The notes beneath the pieces were generated by a model. That model saw only the letters and a list, made by a program, of their open reading frames with translations, did not search any database and was not told the DNA's origin. From assembly GCA_943787575.1 (NCBI GenBank), contig CALSMY010000017.1:1-47407 (forward strand): a stretch of 47,407 nucleotides of DNA. The letters are read 5' to 3'. Shown piece by piece: positions 1 to 9,704 of the stretch. The stretch's first letter is position 1. The number at the start of each line of letters is the position of its first letter. Both the position numbers and the translations under genes were made by a program. Origin of the DNA: an uncultured Opitutales bacterium (GTDB taxonomy: Bacteria; Verrucomicrobiota; Verrucomicrobiia; Opitutales; Seribacteraceae).

Positions 1-1272
1 GCATTTAATGATGCAGGGCATTCCTTCTCAACTTTTGTAGATAATGTGCGAGTTCTTCGCCATAGCGATAGCGACGTGGATGATTTTGAGGAAATCTATG
101 TTTCAGGAGGTTCTTTTGATTTCCCACATTATACCTTCAGTGACGCTGAAGGAAATGCGATAGATTTAGATAACTTTGAATTCCATCCAAATACGCATTA
201 CCAATTTATTGCAAAAAATCTGAATTCCTCTCATCCCTTTACTTTGGGATTAAGTAATAGTGGTATCAACAATATCATAAAATATGATGATTTAGATATT
301 ACACCCTTAGGAATAGACGCGAATATCAATTTTGCTGAATTCCTTACGCCTCCAACAGAGCAAGAATTCGGGAATGATTATACTCTGAGCATTGAAGGAG
401 ATTATTTTAATTTTTCTTACCCTCAAGAGGCACTTGAATCATTAAATGAAAATGACATAAACTTTTACTATCTGTGTAAGATACACAGCTCTATGAACGG
501 CCTCCTTCGTTTATTCCACGAAGAAAGTGAGTATGGTTTTCCAGTATACGAATTGGATGACAACAAATTGATGAGCCTTACGGGTTCAAGTTGGGAAGAT
601 TTGGAAGCAATTGCTCCAAACCTTGCGGTATTCCAAAACTACTTCGGTAAATTTGCTTTAGTTGAAGAATTCTTGGGTGAGTCTAACCAACCAGATGTTC
701 CACCTTACTCCTATTATTTAGTTCCAGTTGTTAGCGACAGCAGTGGAGATTTTGTAGAAGAAATTGAAAATGTTTCTTTTCACAGTAATTTTGACGATTA
801 CTACATAGAAGATCATTATTCAATCAGACCCGTTGGTTATTTGTACAAGCATGAAGATGACAACAGGACCGAAGATATTGTTCCTGTACCAGTGGAGCAG
901 GTGGTTTCATTTGTTGAGGCTGTAAAGTCTTTCACTACTGATTTGGCAGATGCGGACCCGGTATGGGCAAATAAGATGTTGGATGTGATCGATGAAAACC
1001 GTTTTGTATATGAGGTCGGATTAAATAACATGATCAATCTCTATTTTGATCAGAATGGTAGCTATTTACATGCAGCCAATGATTATTCCGAAGAGCGCTT
1101 GTTTATACCAAACTCGGAAATCGCTCAGTCGATCAAAGATCTAATAGCCAGTGAATTACCAGGATCAAAAATTATCGATTTTGAGAGCGAGCGTTCGGTG
1201 CTTGAGCTGCCTAACCATAGCAATGAAGTTTTCTTCGCTATCGTTGAAAATAACGAAAGTCGAAATGTTTGA
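1..1272 (+). CDS. N-terminal visible part of the giant protein: cupredoxin-like and PepSY-like domains (5' partial)
   Basis: The frame is open from base 1, so the first possible internal start (GTG at 46) is probably not the true start. Numbering residues from 46, residues 20-155 look like a type-1 copper (cupredoxin) fold. His63 sits in an SSHPFTLG context, and a C-terminal YYLCKIHSSM loop supplies Cys144, His147 and Met150 in the C-x2-H-x2-M spacing of amicyanin-like blue copper proteins. Residues about 285-405 have alternating acidic and aromatic beta-strand sequence with an FDQNGSYL hairpin and an IKDLIASELPGSKIIDFE helix-strand, resembling PepSY-like/BLIP-type domains. The frame stops at 1272, while the next frame (through about 1475) continues PepSY-like sequence (FEVVINGNGDAVIIV), which places a frameshift near 1260. 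Copper binding is inferred from the ligand pattern only. Confidence 0.6.
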   Translation, partial: AFNDAGHSFSTFVDNVRVLRHSDSDVDDFEEIYVSGGSFDFPHYTFSDAEGNAIDLDNFEFHPNTHYQFIAKNLNSSHPFTLGLSNSGINNIIKYDDLDITPLGIDANINFAEFLTPPTEQEFGNDYTLSIEGDYFNFSYPQEALESLNENDINFYYLCKIHSSMNGLLRLFHEESEYGFPVYELDDNKLMSLTGSSWEDLEAIAPNLAVFQNYFGKFALVEEFLGESNQPDVPPYSYYLVPVVSDSSGDFVEEIENVSFHSNFDDYYIEDHYSIRPVGYLYKHEDDNRTEDIVPVPVEQVVSFVEAVKSFTTDLADADPVWANKMLDVIDENRFVYEVGLNNMINLYFDQNGSYLHAANDYSEERLFIPNSEIAQSIKDLIASELPGSKIIDFESERSVLELPNHSNEVFFAIVENNESRNV

Positions 1273-3789
1273 AGTGGTTATCAATGGTAATGGGGATGCG
1301 GTTATTATAGTCATGCCTTTTGAGGATTACATCCCTTGGCGCCCTGTTGAGCTTGCCGAAATCGCAGTTCGTACCTGGCAGGAAAACTATGTGTATGATG
1401 ATGGATATCCCATTACCTACTGGGTAGGACCAAGCGCCCAACTCCGGATGGGAAGTGCCATGGAGTTTGTGCATACTTAGAAGATGGCAGAGAAGTAATC
1501 TTTGATGAGGATGGTACTTTCAATCGGGAGTTCAACCCATGGGATAGGGAAGAAGATGCAAAACTTTGCCTTTAAGAATAGTCGCTCCGCTGGGGGATCG
1601 ATCTTACTGTTACAACTTTTCCGAAGGTGCAACTGGAGGGCAGCAATCCAGCCTATGTTCATATCGAGAAATTAGATCTAGGTTCAGCCGAAGAATCTCA
1701 ACAAGCAGATGAGTCATTTCGGGGGAGGAAACTGGGACGACATGGTCTATCGTATATCTCTCGTAAATTCTGACTTAGTGAAGATGCCAACCTTTCTGAT
1801 GTCCGATTTAGAACTTGGATCTACTGTCTTCCGGCAGGCACACCCTTAAAGCTCACTTTTACCTATGAAATGGGCGAACCCCGCTACATCTTAGTAAGTG
1901 GTGCAAATATTCGAGGATTTAAGCGTACATGGCCCGAGTGGGACCGCCCCGGGTCCTTTACCATACTTGCAGAGACTGTGGATGCAGTTTCCACAGCGAT
2001 GGAGATCTTGGCATTCCACATTTGGTATGGTTGTGGTCATGGGAGGAGAGCGCTTTTACAATGGTGCCATCTTTCAGGCAAATGTACCTGTTCTTAGACT
2101 TGATGCCTTCGGAATCGATTTCACCCTATGATCAGGTGGCCGCTTTCTCCTTGGCTCATGAACTACAGCTGATGCCAATATCTCTGCCTTTTTACCCGCG
2201 ACTTATTGGAATGGAATTTTGGAATTTCTGAACCTCACCGTGTAAAAGCTGGATTGATGGATGAAAATGGTTCCCTGACTTTTTATTAATGGCAGTGGTG
2301 CGGATGAAGAAGGTGCCGAATTTACAGGGGGTGGATTTGCCCGAATTATGCACAAAGGCCATGAACCAGATTTTGAAACTTATCCTCCAGGAGGGTGGTA
2401 CGATGATGATTACAAGCTGGGTGATCACGAGTCAGATGAGGGCTTTATCGATGAGGATCGAGTTAGTCGAAGATGGATGTGGTCAAATCAAGGTTTGATT
2501 TTAATGCAGATGGATTTGGCGATTCACTTTTGGAAGTACGTTTCTATGCAGATGCATTTCCAGTGAAGTTGGATTTGGTGATCCCTATGAAGATCCTTAC
2601 AAAGATCTAAACAAGGATAATATGGGTTCAATTTCCGGATCTGTTTTGGATGAGAATAATAAGTCTATACCGGATTTTGGACTTGTGGTTCTTCCAGGCG
2701 CCAGAGGGAATGGATGGTCCATGGGACCCTGCCTTCTTTTTGCTGGATATCAATCATAGCGATGGTTCCTACGAGGCGTATCTTCCTGCAGGAGATTACT
2801 ATGTGGAAGCATGGGGATTTGATCCTAACTCCAGCACACCCTTACATACCCCAAGTTTCCTCTGATGCGTTTACAATTGTAGATGCAGCCAGTCATGAAA
2901 CTTATAATTTTCATTTGGAAGCAGATTTTGTGGTATCCCATGAATATGGCAGAGATTTCTTCTTCTATTTCAGTAACAGGACACAAGGAAGGATGATCCA
3001 CTCGACATATCAATTGAGCTATATCCAGTGAATGATTCCAATGAGCAGACAAACTGACTATCCTGATCCGGTGGTTGTGGGTCGAGCCAGATGGACAATT
3101 AAGCGGAGAAGCTCCTGCGGGTCGTTATGAAGTTGTCTTATTTTCCTACGATAATTCTATCCGTTTAGATGGAGATGTGACCTTCTTGGGATAGTTGTAG
3201 CCAACCAGCTTAATTCATTCCCCCTACTGCAAGCATCCAAGAGCCAGCCCTTAAGCGTAAGCGGTGTAATTTATGATGCAGATACCAACGCAGGTATATG
3301 GGCAGAAGTCGTTTTTGTGGATCATTAATGACTCTGAGAGAGAATTCTGGCCAATGTGGGAACCTGTAGAAATTGAAGATCCAAATTCATATGTTGAAGG
3401 ATCTTATTCGGTCAAAATTCCATCAGCCGGCAATATAAAATCAAAGCGATGCGTTGGGATGGTCTTTATCAATCAGAATATTACACAGCAGATGGAGTCG
3501 GCACGACCGACTTTCGGAGCTGCAGCAGTTGTCATGTGAATTCCGACAAAACGGATTCGATTTCCATCTCAATGGTGCTCCATGCTGCTCAAGTTGCATG
3601 TACGAATTGTTGATTCTAATACTTCCGTTGCAGTAGAATTTGCATGGTTTGCCTTTTTTGATGCAGATGATGAGTACGGTCCGGTTGTTTATCCTCATGT
3701 TCATGAAGTGGATGGCAATTATTCTCTTAAATTACCGGGTGGTTCCTACAAAGTAATGGTTGAGGCGGGTGGGTATGAGCCAAAGTATC
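1273..3789 (+). pseudogene. Frame-broken middle of the giant protein
   Basis: No frame stays open for long here, yet sensible module sequence can be followed by hopping frames. Examples are EDGREVIFDEDGTFNREF (about 1480-1535), GGNWDDMVYRISLVNSDL (about 1725-1780), LPAGTPLKLTFTYEMGEP (about 1830-1880), a calcium-loop-like DFNADGFGDSLLEV (about 2495-2540), GSISGSVLDENNKSIPDF (about 2635-2690) followed by GSYEAYLPAGDYYVEAWG (about 2765-2820), and GNYSLKLPGGSYKVMVEA (about 3715-3770). The recurring 'G-S-Y-x-x-x-L-P-A/G-G-x-Y-x-V' ending is the hallmark of carboxypeptidase-regulatory-like/CNA-B-type repeats, so these are further copies of the modules seen downstream. At least ten frame changes are needed over about 2.5 kb. 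No independent gene is recognisable inside this stretch. Confidence 0.6.
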
Positions 3790-6700
3790 TTGTTTCCTGA
3801 TGCCAGATGGAAATTACTGAATTGGGATTCTGCAGACTGGGCTTCCGCTGCAACTATCGATCTTACTGATGGAAATACAACTTCATTGCCTCTCGCAGAA
3901 TTAGTAGCCTTTGCACAAGATGATCATGAAAGATATGATTTTGATTGGTTTGACGAAGAGGATAATTTCGTTGGTGGTTCAGTGTCTGGTTCTGTGGTCA
4001 CCAATAAAGGAAATGCTGTACCAAAAGCACGAATCATTGCTCATACCGACGACTACCTTTTCTGGTTCGATCACTTTGAAACAAAAGTGGACGGTTCCTA
4101 TGAATTGACCAACCTGCCAGCTGGTAATTGGATTGTTTTTGCAGAGCCACCCTTTGAATCTGAAGAGTATTTAGGCTACCGCTCATCACTGCCTAATTGG
4201 GACTCTCCGATTTCTGTCGATGAGAACTCCACAAGTGGAGTAAAATTGACTCTCCAAGGTTCAAACATTTCCGGGCGTATTATGTACCCTAAAAAGGATG
4301 AAAATGGCCGGGTTAAACTCACTGGACTCAGGGATGCATTCTTTGGGCATTCCAGGACGAAAACCAAACAGGCGAGCCCAATTATAATTATGTGGAAGGG
4401 GAGGAGTTTGTTTTTAATGAAGCCTACGGTGAGACCAACGAAGATGGATTTTTCTCTCTTATCCCTTCCTGAAGCGGGAAAATATTCCATTAGAATTGAG
4501 GTGCCAGGCAACCTTGCCAACCTTGCCTTGGCTCCGATACATTTTGAACTCAAAAACCCAAGTAAAGAGATGCGTTTGGGTAATGCTATCCGTGTTGATT
4601 GGTCCAAGTCTGAAGCTCGTGCGAGTACTTACAAACTCGAGAGAAAGGCAAGTACTGAGAGTGTTTATACGAGTGTGGATGATAATATTTCAGGAAGCCT
4701 AAAATCCTACATAGATTCCACTGCGACCCCTGGCGTTTCCTATGAATACAAAGTTACAGCAACTACCGCCACCGGAACTCAGGCACTAGCAAGCACTGCC
4801 TACAAGGTATCAAAACCCTTCATTTACTTGGTACCGCCAAATAAAACTATTACAGGAAAAGTTCGCGACGATTTGAATGCGAGTATTTCTGGAGCCGAGG
4901 TGGTTGCGGTAAATATGAATGGTGAAGGCTGGGCCAACACTTTTTCCGACAATTTGGGTGATTACGAACTCAGCGTAGGACCAGGCAAATGGGAAGTCAC
5001 GGTATATCGCCCTTGGGACGAGAATGTTAACTGGTCTTACGACAAAGCCCCTAAAATGGCAAATTTCGCAGAAAGTGCTAATAAGACCATCAAGACCTTG
5101 AATTTTACCGTTAATCGCATGGGAGATGGGAAGGTTGTGGGTACAATCGCTATTCCTAATGGGATGACTGATGTGGCATCCTCCATCTGGATAGATGTTT
5201 TCACCCCTGATGGAATCGGAAACTGGGCAAACCCTGAATCAAACGGTTCTTTTTCAATTCCCCTTAAACCTGGACAGTATGAGTTCTCCGTTTGGCTTGA
5301 TCCAGAAAAGTTTAATGGATACGGCAGTCCGGAGCCTCAATTTATTAGAGTAGGAAAAACCGAAGTAGATGTTGGAACCATTGTACTTGCGGAGTTTAAC
5401 TCAACCATAAGTGGAGTAATTGCCACATCCAGTGGCTCTCCTTTGGGCAATGCTGAGGTTTGGGCATGGAGCGAGACAGGTGGTTGGACAAGTGATGTCA
5501 CGGACACCACTGGAGCCTTTGAATTGAAGGTTGCTCCAGGAAGGTGGGAGGTTGGATTTAATCCTCCGATTCCAGCCGATGGATCCGAATCTCCTTACTT
5601 ACTTGAACCACCCAAGAGGATTAAGGTTGGTGACGGTGTCAAAACCTTGAACTTTACTGTACGCAAAGCTGCATCAAAAGTGGAAGGTGTTGTCTATGGA
5701 CCAAGTGGTGCTCCTGTGGCCGACTTGAATGCATGGGCTTATGCTCGGGAGGCGGCTGATGGTAACAACAGCGATGAGTTCTTTAATGTACTTGCAGAAG
5801 TGGCTCTCTCTCCCCGCGGAACCTTTTCTTTCCCTGGGTTGCCTGGAACCTATACAGTTGGCCTATGGATACCGCCAGGAAGTGATTATGCACAACCAGA
5901 TGAGCAAACACTCACACTTTCCGATGCAGGCGTTTTGACTGACGAAAACGGAACTTCTATGGATAAGATCGAGTTCACCTTAGCAAAGGTAGATTCCTAT
6001 GTTACGGGTAGCTTAATTGATAAGGATACCAACCAATCCATTTCCGGTCTGGTTGGGGAAGTATACGCAATGCGTACCGATGGAGATGGCTGGCAGTATG
6101 CATCTATCGAAACAAACGGTACTTATTCCATGCTTTTACCTCCAGGTAATTGGGTGGTGGAGTATTACTTGGAGTACGATGATCAGAACCGTAATTATCC
6201 CAATGCATCTGCTCAACCTTTGGAGGTGAGTGTGCAGCAGGGTGCAACCGTTGAAGAAAACTTTGTTCTTTCAGCTGCAGGTGCTTCGATATCTGGTTCC
6301 GTAGTCTACGATTCGAATAGTTCGACCGTTTCTGAATCCACCCTCTATGTTTGGGCCTACCGTGAAGGTTCTTCATCTTTTCCCGAATATTGGGATGAAG
6401 TGGAGACAGATGATAATGGTTCCTTTACCATTTCTGTTTTGCAGGGAGGTAAATATGAAGTGGGTGTGATTCTTTCTAATGATTTGCGCGAGGATGGTTA
6501 TCTTGAACCTGCTATGCAAAAGTTCAAAATGTCTACTTCCACCAAAACAGGGTTGGAGTTTCGTTTAGCTCAACCTGCACAAGAAAATTACTTGAGTGGC
6601 ACGGTTGTTGATGGTTCCGGAAACGAACTCGCAGGTGCTTATGTTTATGCTTGGACCTATGATGGTAGAGAGAGTTCTGTATATGCTGACAGCAATGGTG

Positions 6701-7377
6701 ATTTCAACATGACTGTGCCCAGCGGTGCCTTATGGAAACTCGGAGCAGAATACAGCGAATTCGATGCTAATGATGACGAAATTCTCTACCTTCCAGAGAA
6801 TGATGAAGAGGCAGATTTAAGAAAGAATGAATTTGTTTCAGGTATTTCGATTGTTCTTACCCGTCCTGAGTTTGAAGTTCCAGATGGAATTAGTATCACC
6901 TTTGATCCAAGTAAAGATTTTGTGACCACTCTTCCCGACGGTACAGAAATCACTATCCCTGGCGGAGCTGCGAATGTTTCATCTGATGTCGAAACCATTC
7001 GACTGGTGGTCACTCCAACAGCCAAAGGTTTGGATAAGAGCGGAACGGATAAACCGGCAGACTATGCTTATTCGATGGAGCTTTTCGATGATAAAGGAAA
7101 AGAGATCGAAGGAAACTTTAAGAAAGATGTTGTGATTCGTATCCCTGTGGATGTGGAGTCATTTCGTAAGAAGGGCATAGATTTGGATACTCTTGAAGGG
7201 ATGTATTATTCCCCGACCAAGAAAGCATGGGCTAAAGCAAAGACCAGTACTTTTGACCAGCAAAGCGGAAAGCTTACCATGACCACCGATCACTTCACGG
7301 TGAATTCATCTGGTCGGACAAACCGCTCAATCAGACTTAGTGGCAGATGCCAATACATCATCCCTTACTGGATATGA
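3760..7377 (+). CDS. Central part of the giant protein: nine carboxypeptidase-regulatory-like repeats, FN3-like domain, ZU5-like region
   Basis: This is the longest uninterrupted piece (1205 codons from a TTG at 3760). The true reading enters from another frame near 3790, so that start is an artefact. Numbering from 3760, beta-sandwich repeats of about 85-100 residues lie near 74-165, 168-265, 364-452, 458-545, 548-635, 640-742, 747-838, 843-938 and 945-1035. Each opens with (I/V)-x-G-x-(V/I) and closes with a hairpin such as YELSVGPGKWEVTV. An FN3-like domain occupies about 266-350. Residues about 1040-1195 (TLPDGTEITIPGGA, then DHFTVNSSG) resemble a ZU5-type region. About 40 residues near 192-235 are out of frame: the alternative frame gives a better match there, implying compensating indels near 4335 and 4460. 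Probably extracellular. Function unknown. Confidence 0.75.
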   Translation: MRRVGMSQSILFPDARWKLLNWDSADWASAATIDLTDGNTTSLPLAELVAFAQDDHERYDFDWFDEEDNFVGGSVSGSVVTNKGNAVPKARIIAHTDDYLFWFDHFETKVDGSYELTNLPAGNWIVFAEPPFESEEYLGYRSSLPNWDSPISVDENSTSGVKLTLQGSNISGRIMYPKKDENGRVKLTGLRDAFFGHSRTKTKQASPIIIMWKGRSLFLMKPTVRPTKMDFSLLSLPEAGKYSIRIEVPGNLANLALAPIHFELKNPSKEMRLGNAIRVDWSKSEARASTYKLERKASTESVYTSVDDNISGSLKSYIDSTATPGVSYEYKVTATTATGTQALASTAYKVSKPFIYLVPPNKTITGKVRDDLNASISGAEVVAVNMNGEGWANTFSDNLGDYELSVGPGKWEVTVYRPWDENVNWSYDKAPKMANFAESANKTIKTLNFTVNRMGDGKVVGTIAIPNGMTDVASSIWIDVFTPDGIGNWANPESNGSFSIPLKPGQYEFSVWLDPEKFNGYGSPEPQFIRVGKTEVDVGTIVLAEFNSTISGVIATSSGSPLGNAEVWAWSETGGWTSDVTDTTGAFELKVAPGRWEVGFNPPIPADGSESPYLLEPPKRIKVGDGVKTLNFTVRKAASKVEGVVYGPSGAPVADLNAWAYAREAADGNNSDEFFNVLAEVALSPRGTFSFPGLPGTYTVGLWIPPGSDYAQPDEQTLTLSDAGVLTDENGTSMDKIEFTLAKVDSYVTGSLIDKDTNQSISGLVGEVYAMRTDGDGWQYASIETNGTYSMLLPPGNWVVEYYLEYDDQNRNYPNASAQPLEVSVQQGATVEENFVLSAAGASISGSVVYDSNSSTVSESTLYVWAYREGSSSFPEYWDEVETDDNGSFTISVLQGGKYEVGVILSNDLREDGYLEPAMQKFKMSTSTKTGLEFRLAQPAQENYLSGTVVDGSGNELAGAYVYAWTYDGRESSVYADSNGDFNMTVPSGALWKLGAEYSEFDANDDEILYLPENDEEADLRKNEFVSGISIVLTRPEFEVPDGISITFDPSKDFVTTLPDGTEITIPGGAANVSSDVETIRLVVTPTAKGLDKSGTDKPADYAYSMELFDDKGKEIEGNFKKDVVIRIPVDVESFRKKGIDLDTLEGMYYSPTKKAWAKAKTSTFDQQSGKLTMTTDHFTVNSSGRTNRSIRLSGRCQYIIPYWI

Positions 7378-7675
7378 TAATTGGTATCAGTCCGATTGGT
7401 TGGGCTCCTTCTTTGATGCCTCATCAAATGATCCAGACTGGGTATTTCATGTGGAAGAAAAGCTCGGCTGGATGTGGGTAAAAACCGATGCAGCGGGAAA
7501 TTATTGGTTTAACCACACCACCCGTGGTTGGCTATGGACAGGTGCTGATTACTTTATCGAAGGGGATGATACGAAGTCTCACTTCTACTCATTCAGTCTT
7601 GGGCGTTGGCTCTATTTCCACCCAACAAACGGCTTCTATGATTACGAAGCAAACGGCGGGTCATATTTGGACTAG
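7340..7675 (+). CDS. Trp-rich C-terminal domain of the giant protein (frameshifted continuation)
   Basis: The preceding frame stops at 7377, but this frame continues the protein: the junction reads HFTVNSSG, a shift near 7320, then DANTSSLTGYDNWYQSDWLG. The last ~90 residues hold aromatic repeats (LGWMWVKTDAAGNYWF, RGWLWTGADYFIEGD, LGRWLYFHPTNGFYDYEANG). This 'GW.W..G.YWF / GWLWTG / WLYF' layout is one I associate with C-termini of secreted proteins of Verrucomicrobiota, and it loosely resembles Trp-rich wall-binding repeats. A surface-anchoring or sorting role is a guess. The ATG at 7340 is inside the protein and is not a real start. The stop at 7675 is followed by a 52-bp gap without a clear terminator. 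Confidence 0.7.
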   Translation: MADANTSSLTGYDNWYQSDWLGSFFDASSNDPDWVFHVEEKLGWMWVKTDAAGNYWFNHTTRGWLWTGADYFIEGDDTKSHFYSFSLGRWLYFHPTNGFYDYEANGGSYLD

Positions 7676-7727
7676 TCCTATAACAACTTGCTAAATAACA
7701 ATTTAAGATGCACATTAAAATAAAGCC

Positions 7728-8847
7728 ATGAAACTGTTTTCGTTATTCCCTATTTCACGTTCTTGCTCTGTCCCTTCACTATTTGCCTTTCAGGCACACG
7801 ACCAAAATTTAGCCTACACGCACCCCGCAATTGTTGTCTCAAGCAGCGTTAGCTACATAAGCGTTCAAAATGTCCCTGCTGGAACCACAATCACTTCTAC
7901 GACTTATTGGACTCCTCTGTTAGGTACAGCACCATCAACCGATCCAGGTACACCCTCCCACGACAGAACCAAGCACAAGCGATTCTAATTTATCGAACTT
8001 AACGCCGCCGGTTGATGATATTCCACTAGCTTCGAAACAAGTTGGGTTATCTAGTAGAGGTTTTTGTGGTTCATTAGCTACCGATCCTCTTATAGCTGGT
8101 TTTATTATTGAAGGTAATGATTCTAAATCGGTTATTGTAACTGCCAAAGGACCTTCTCTACCAAGCAGTGAAGTGGCAAATCCGCTAGCTGACCCACAGC
8201 TTTATGTGGTAGATATGACAACCGGTGGAGTGGTCGGTGGTCCTATCGATAACTGGCAAGATAGTGCAGAATCTGCCGCCATTACATCAAGTGGTAGAGC
8301 TCCTTCTTCCAACTTAGATTCTGCTGTGATTTTAAGAGATTTATCACCTGGGGCATATAGTGCTATATGTTATGGTGAAAATATTACTGGGACTGCATTA
8401 GTCGAGGTTTATGAGTTTGAGGATAATGTTAGCGTTGATTCCAAGTTTCTCGGTTTATCAACGCGTGGGTTTTGCGGTTCTCTTTCTACTGACCCAAGAA
8501 TTGTTGGATTCATTGTAGACGGTGATCAAAATACAACTGTGAATTTATATATCGGAGCAAAAGGACCTTCGTTACCCTCGAATGAAGTAGCTAACCCATT
8601 GTCAGACCCATCTTTATACATTGTTGATATGTCAACAGGTGGTGTTATTGCAGGGCCTATTGATAACTGGCAAGATGGTGCTGATGCATCTACTTTGATC
8701 GATGTAGGCAGAGCACCTTCGGATCCTAAAGATGCTGCACTTATTTTACGAGATCTTCCACCTGGTGCTTACACTGCGATTACCTATGGAACTGGCGATG
8801 TTACCGGAACTGTCTTGGTAGAGGCATACGAAATTGATTTAGATTAG
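7728..8847 (+). CDS. Secreted protein with two tandem ~130-residue domains (one frameshift)
   Basis: The start ATG at 7728 opens a hydrophobic, Ser-rich N-terminus that may be a signal sequence, followed by VQNVPAGTTITSTTYWTPL, a motif resembling carbohydrate-binding-type segments. The first frame stops at 7988. Shifting frame near 7955, in a C-rich run, gives a continuous protein of about 370 residues to 8847. It has two closely related domains: one from about 8030 (LSSRGFCGSLATDPLIAGF ... GTALVEVYEF) and one from about 8445 (LSTRGFCGSLSTDPRIVGF ... GTVLVEAYEI). Each includes AKGPSLPS, an IDNWQD segment and an LPPGAYTAITYGTG-type motif. Proteins with the 'GPSL ... PGAYTA ... ALVEVYE' pattern are common in exported proteins of Planctomycetes and Verrucomicrobiota, but I know of no function. 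It follows the giant protein by 52 bp on the same strand. Confidence 0.65.
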
Positions 8848-8909
8848 ATAATATCAATATTTAATACATTTGGAATAGTTACATCCTACTTTTCTTTATT
8901 TGAGTATTA

Positions 8910-9695
8910 ATGGATGCTAAATTATTAGAAAAAAAATTACTTAAATCTGAAAAGATAAAAGATCTTCTCAAAATAAAGAAGAACTATTCAGGCGATGAAA
9001 ATTGTTTTAATTTTTTACCTGCAGAGATTAAGGAAAAATTTGGCATTGTGGATACTTTAAATGTGTCTTCCCACCAATATGATTATTACGCACTTAAATT
9101 AATTCAAAAGTATCAAAATGGACTTATCTTAGACTGTGGTGCTGGTAAACGAAGTGATTATATTCATAATGTTGTCAATTTTGAAGTTGTTAATTACGAT
9201 TCTACTGATGTGCTTGGCGTGGCGGAGGATTTACCATTTAAAGATGAATCATTCGATGCGGTTTTTTCTTTGAATGTGTTAGAGCATGTAAGAGATCCAT
9301 TTAGATGTGCAAGAGAAATTTCTAGGGTTCTTAAAAAGGGTGGAGAATTGTATTGCGTCGTACCTTTCCTGAGTCCTTACCATGATTATCCTGATCATTA
9401 CTATAACATGACAAGTTCAGGACTTAAGAATTTATTTCAAGGAAATCTACAAATTGTTAAACAAGATGTAATATCTAGCGGTCTACCGATTTTTGCACTC
9501 ACATGGATTCTTAACAGTTGGGTTGAGGGACTAAAAGATCCAGAAGTAAAAAATAAGTTCATGGAAATGAAAGTTAAAGAGCTAATTAGCCCGCCAACTG
9601 AATATTTAAATGAGCGATTTGTTAAAGACCTTACCCTAAATAAAAATTTTGAATTGGGCGCTACTACTGCAATTTGGGCAAGAAAAAGCAATTAA
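8910..9695 (+). CDS. Class I SAM-dependent methyltransferase of the polysaccharide region
   Basis: This 261-residue protein has a Methyltransf_11-type core: SAM-binding motif I LILDCGAGKRSDY near residue 70, an acidic strand end (VVNYDS), VLGVAEDLPFKDESFDAVFS with the post-I and motif II signals, and LNVLEHVRDPFRCAREISR, then LKKGGELYCVVPF as motif III. The N-terminal ~60 residues are Lys-rich and helical. Such enzymes are frequent in O-antigen loci, where they methylate sugars or cap chains; the substrate cannot be told here. It is convergent with the oxygenase gene, with a gap of only 9 bp, and shares the low GC of the minus-strand genes. Next to a Wzt-type exporter gene, a terminal methylation role is plausible but only inferred. 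Confidence 0.85.
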   Translation: MDAKLLEKKLLKSEKIKDLLKIKKNYSGDENCFNFLPAEIKEKFGIVDTLNVSSHQYDYYALKLIQKYQNGLILDCGAGKRSDYIHNVVNFEVVNYDSTDVLGVAEDLPFKDESFDAVFSLNVLEHVRDPFRCAREISRVLKKGGELYCVVPFLSPYHDYPDHYYNMTSSGLKNLFQGNLQIVKQDVISSGLPIFALTWILNSWVEGLKDPEVKNKFMEMKVKELISPPTEYLNERFVKDLTLNKNFELGATTAIWARKSN

Positions 9696-9704
9696 GGTTT
9701 GTTT

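Larger units (their letters stand above)
1..7675 (+). pseudogene. Giant modular secreted protein gene, interrupted by many frameshifts (whole locus)
   Basis: Consecutive reading frames from the window edge to 7675 encode one continuous series of extracellular-type modules, so I read them as a single gene whose 5' end lies outside the window. Order: an N-terminal piece with a cupredoxin-like and a PepSY-like domain (1 to about 1.3 kb); a badly frame-broken stretch (about 1.26-3.79 kb) still encoding carboxypeptidase-regulatory-like beta-sandwich modules; a long clean stretch with nine such modules and one FN3-like domain (3.79-7.32 kb); and a Trp-rich C-terminal domain (to 7675). Frame changes are seen near 1260, 1475, 1590, 1725, 1840, several more up to 3790, then near 4335, 4460 and 7320. 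Each new frame resumes family-typical sequence. True pseudogene decay and sequencing indels are both possible. The role is unknown; cell-surface or secreted adhesion or substrate binding is the obvious guess. Confidence 0.6.

Noticed and set aside
3470-3580. CxxCH haem-c motif (CSSCHV) in a frame of the broken giant gene
   Set aside because: It occurs once, in a stretch with uncertain frame, inside beta-sandwich-type sequence. A cytochrome is not supported.
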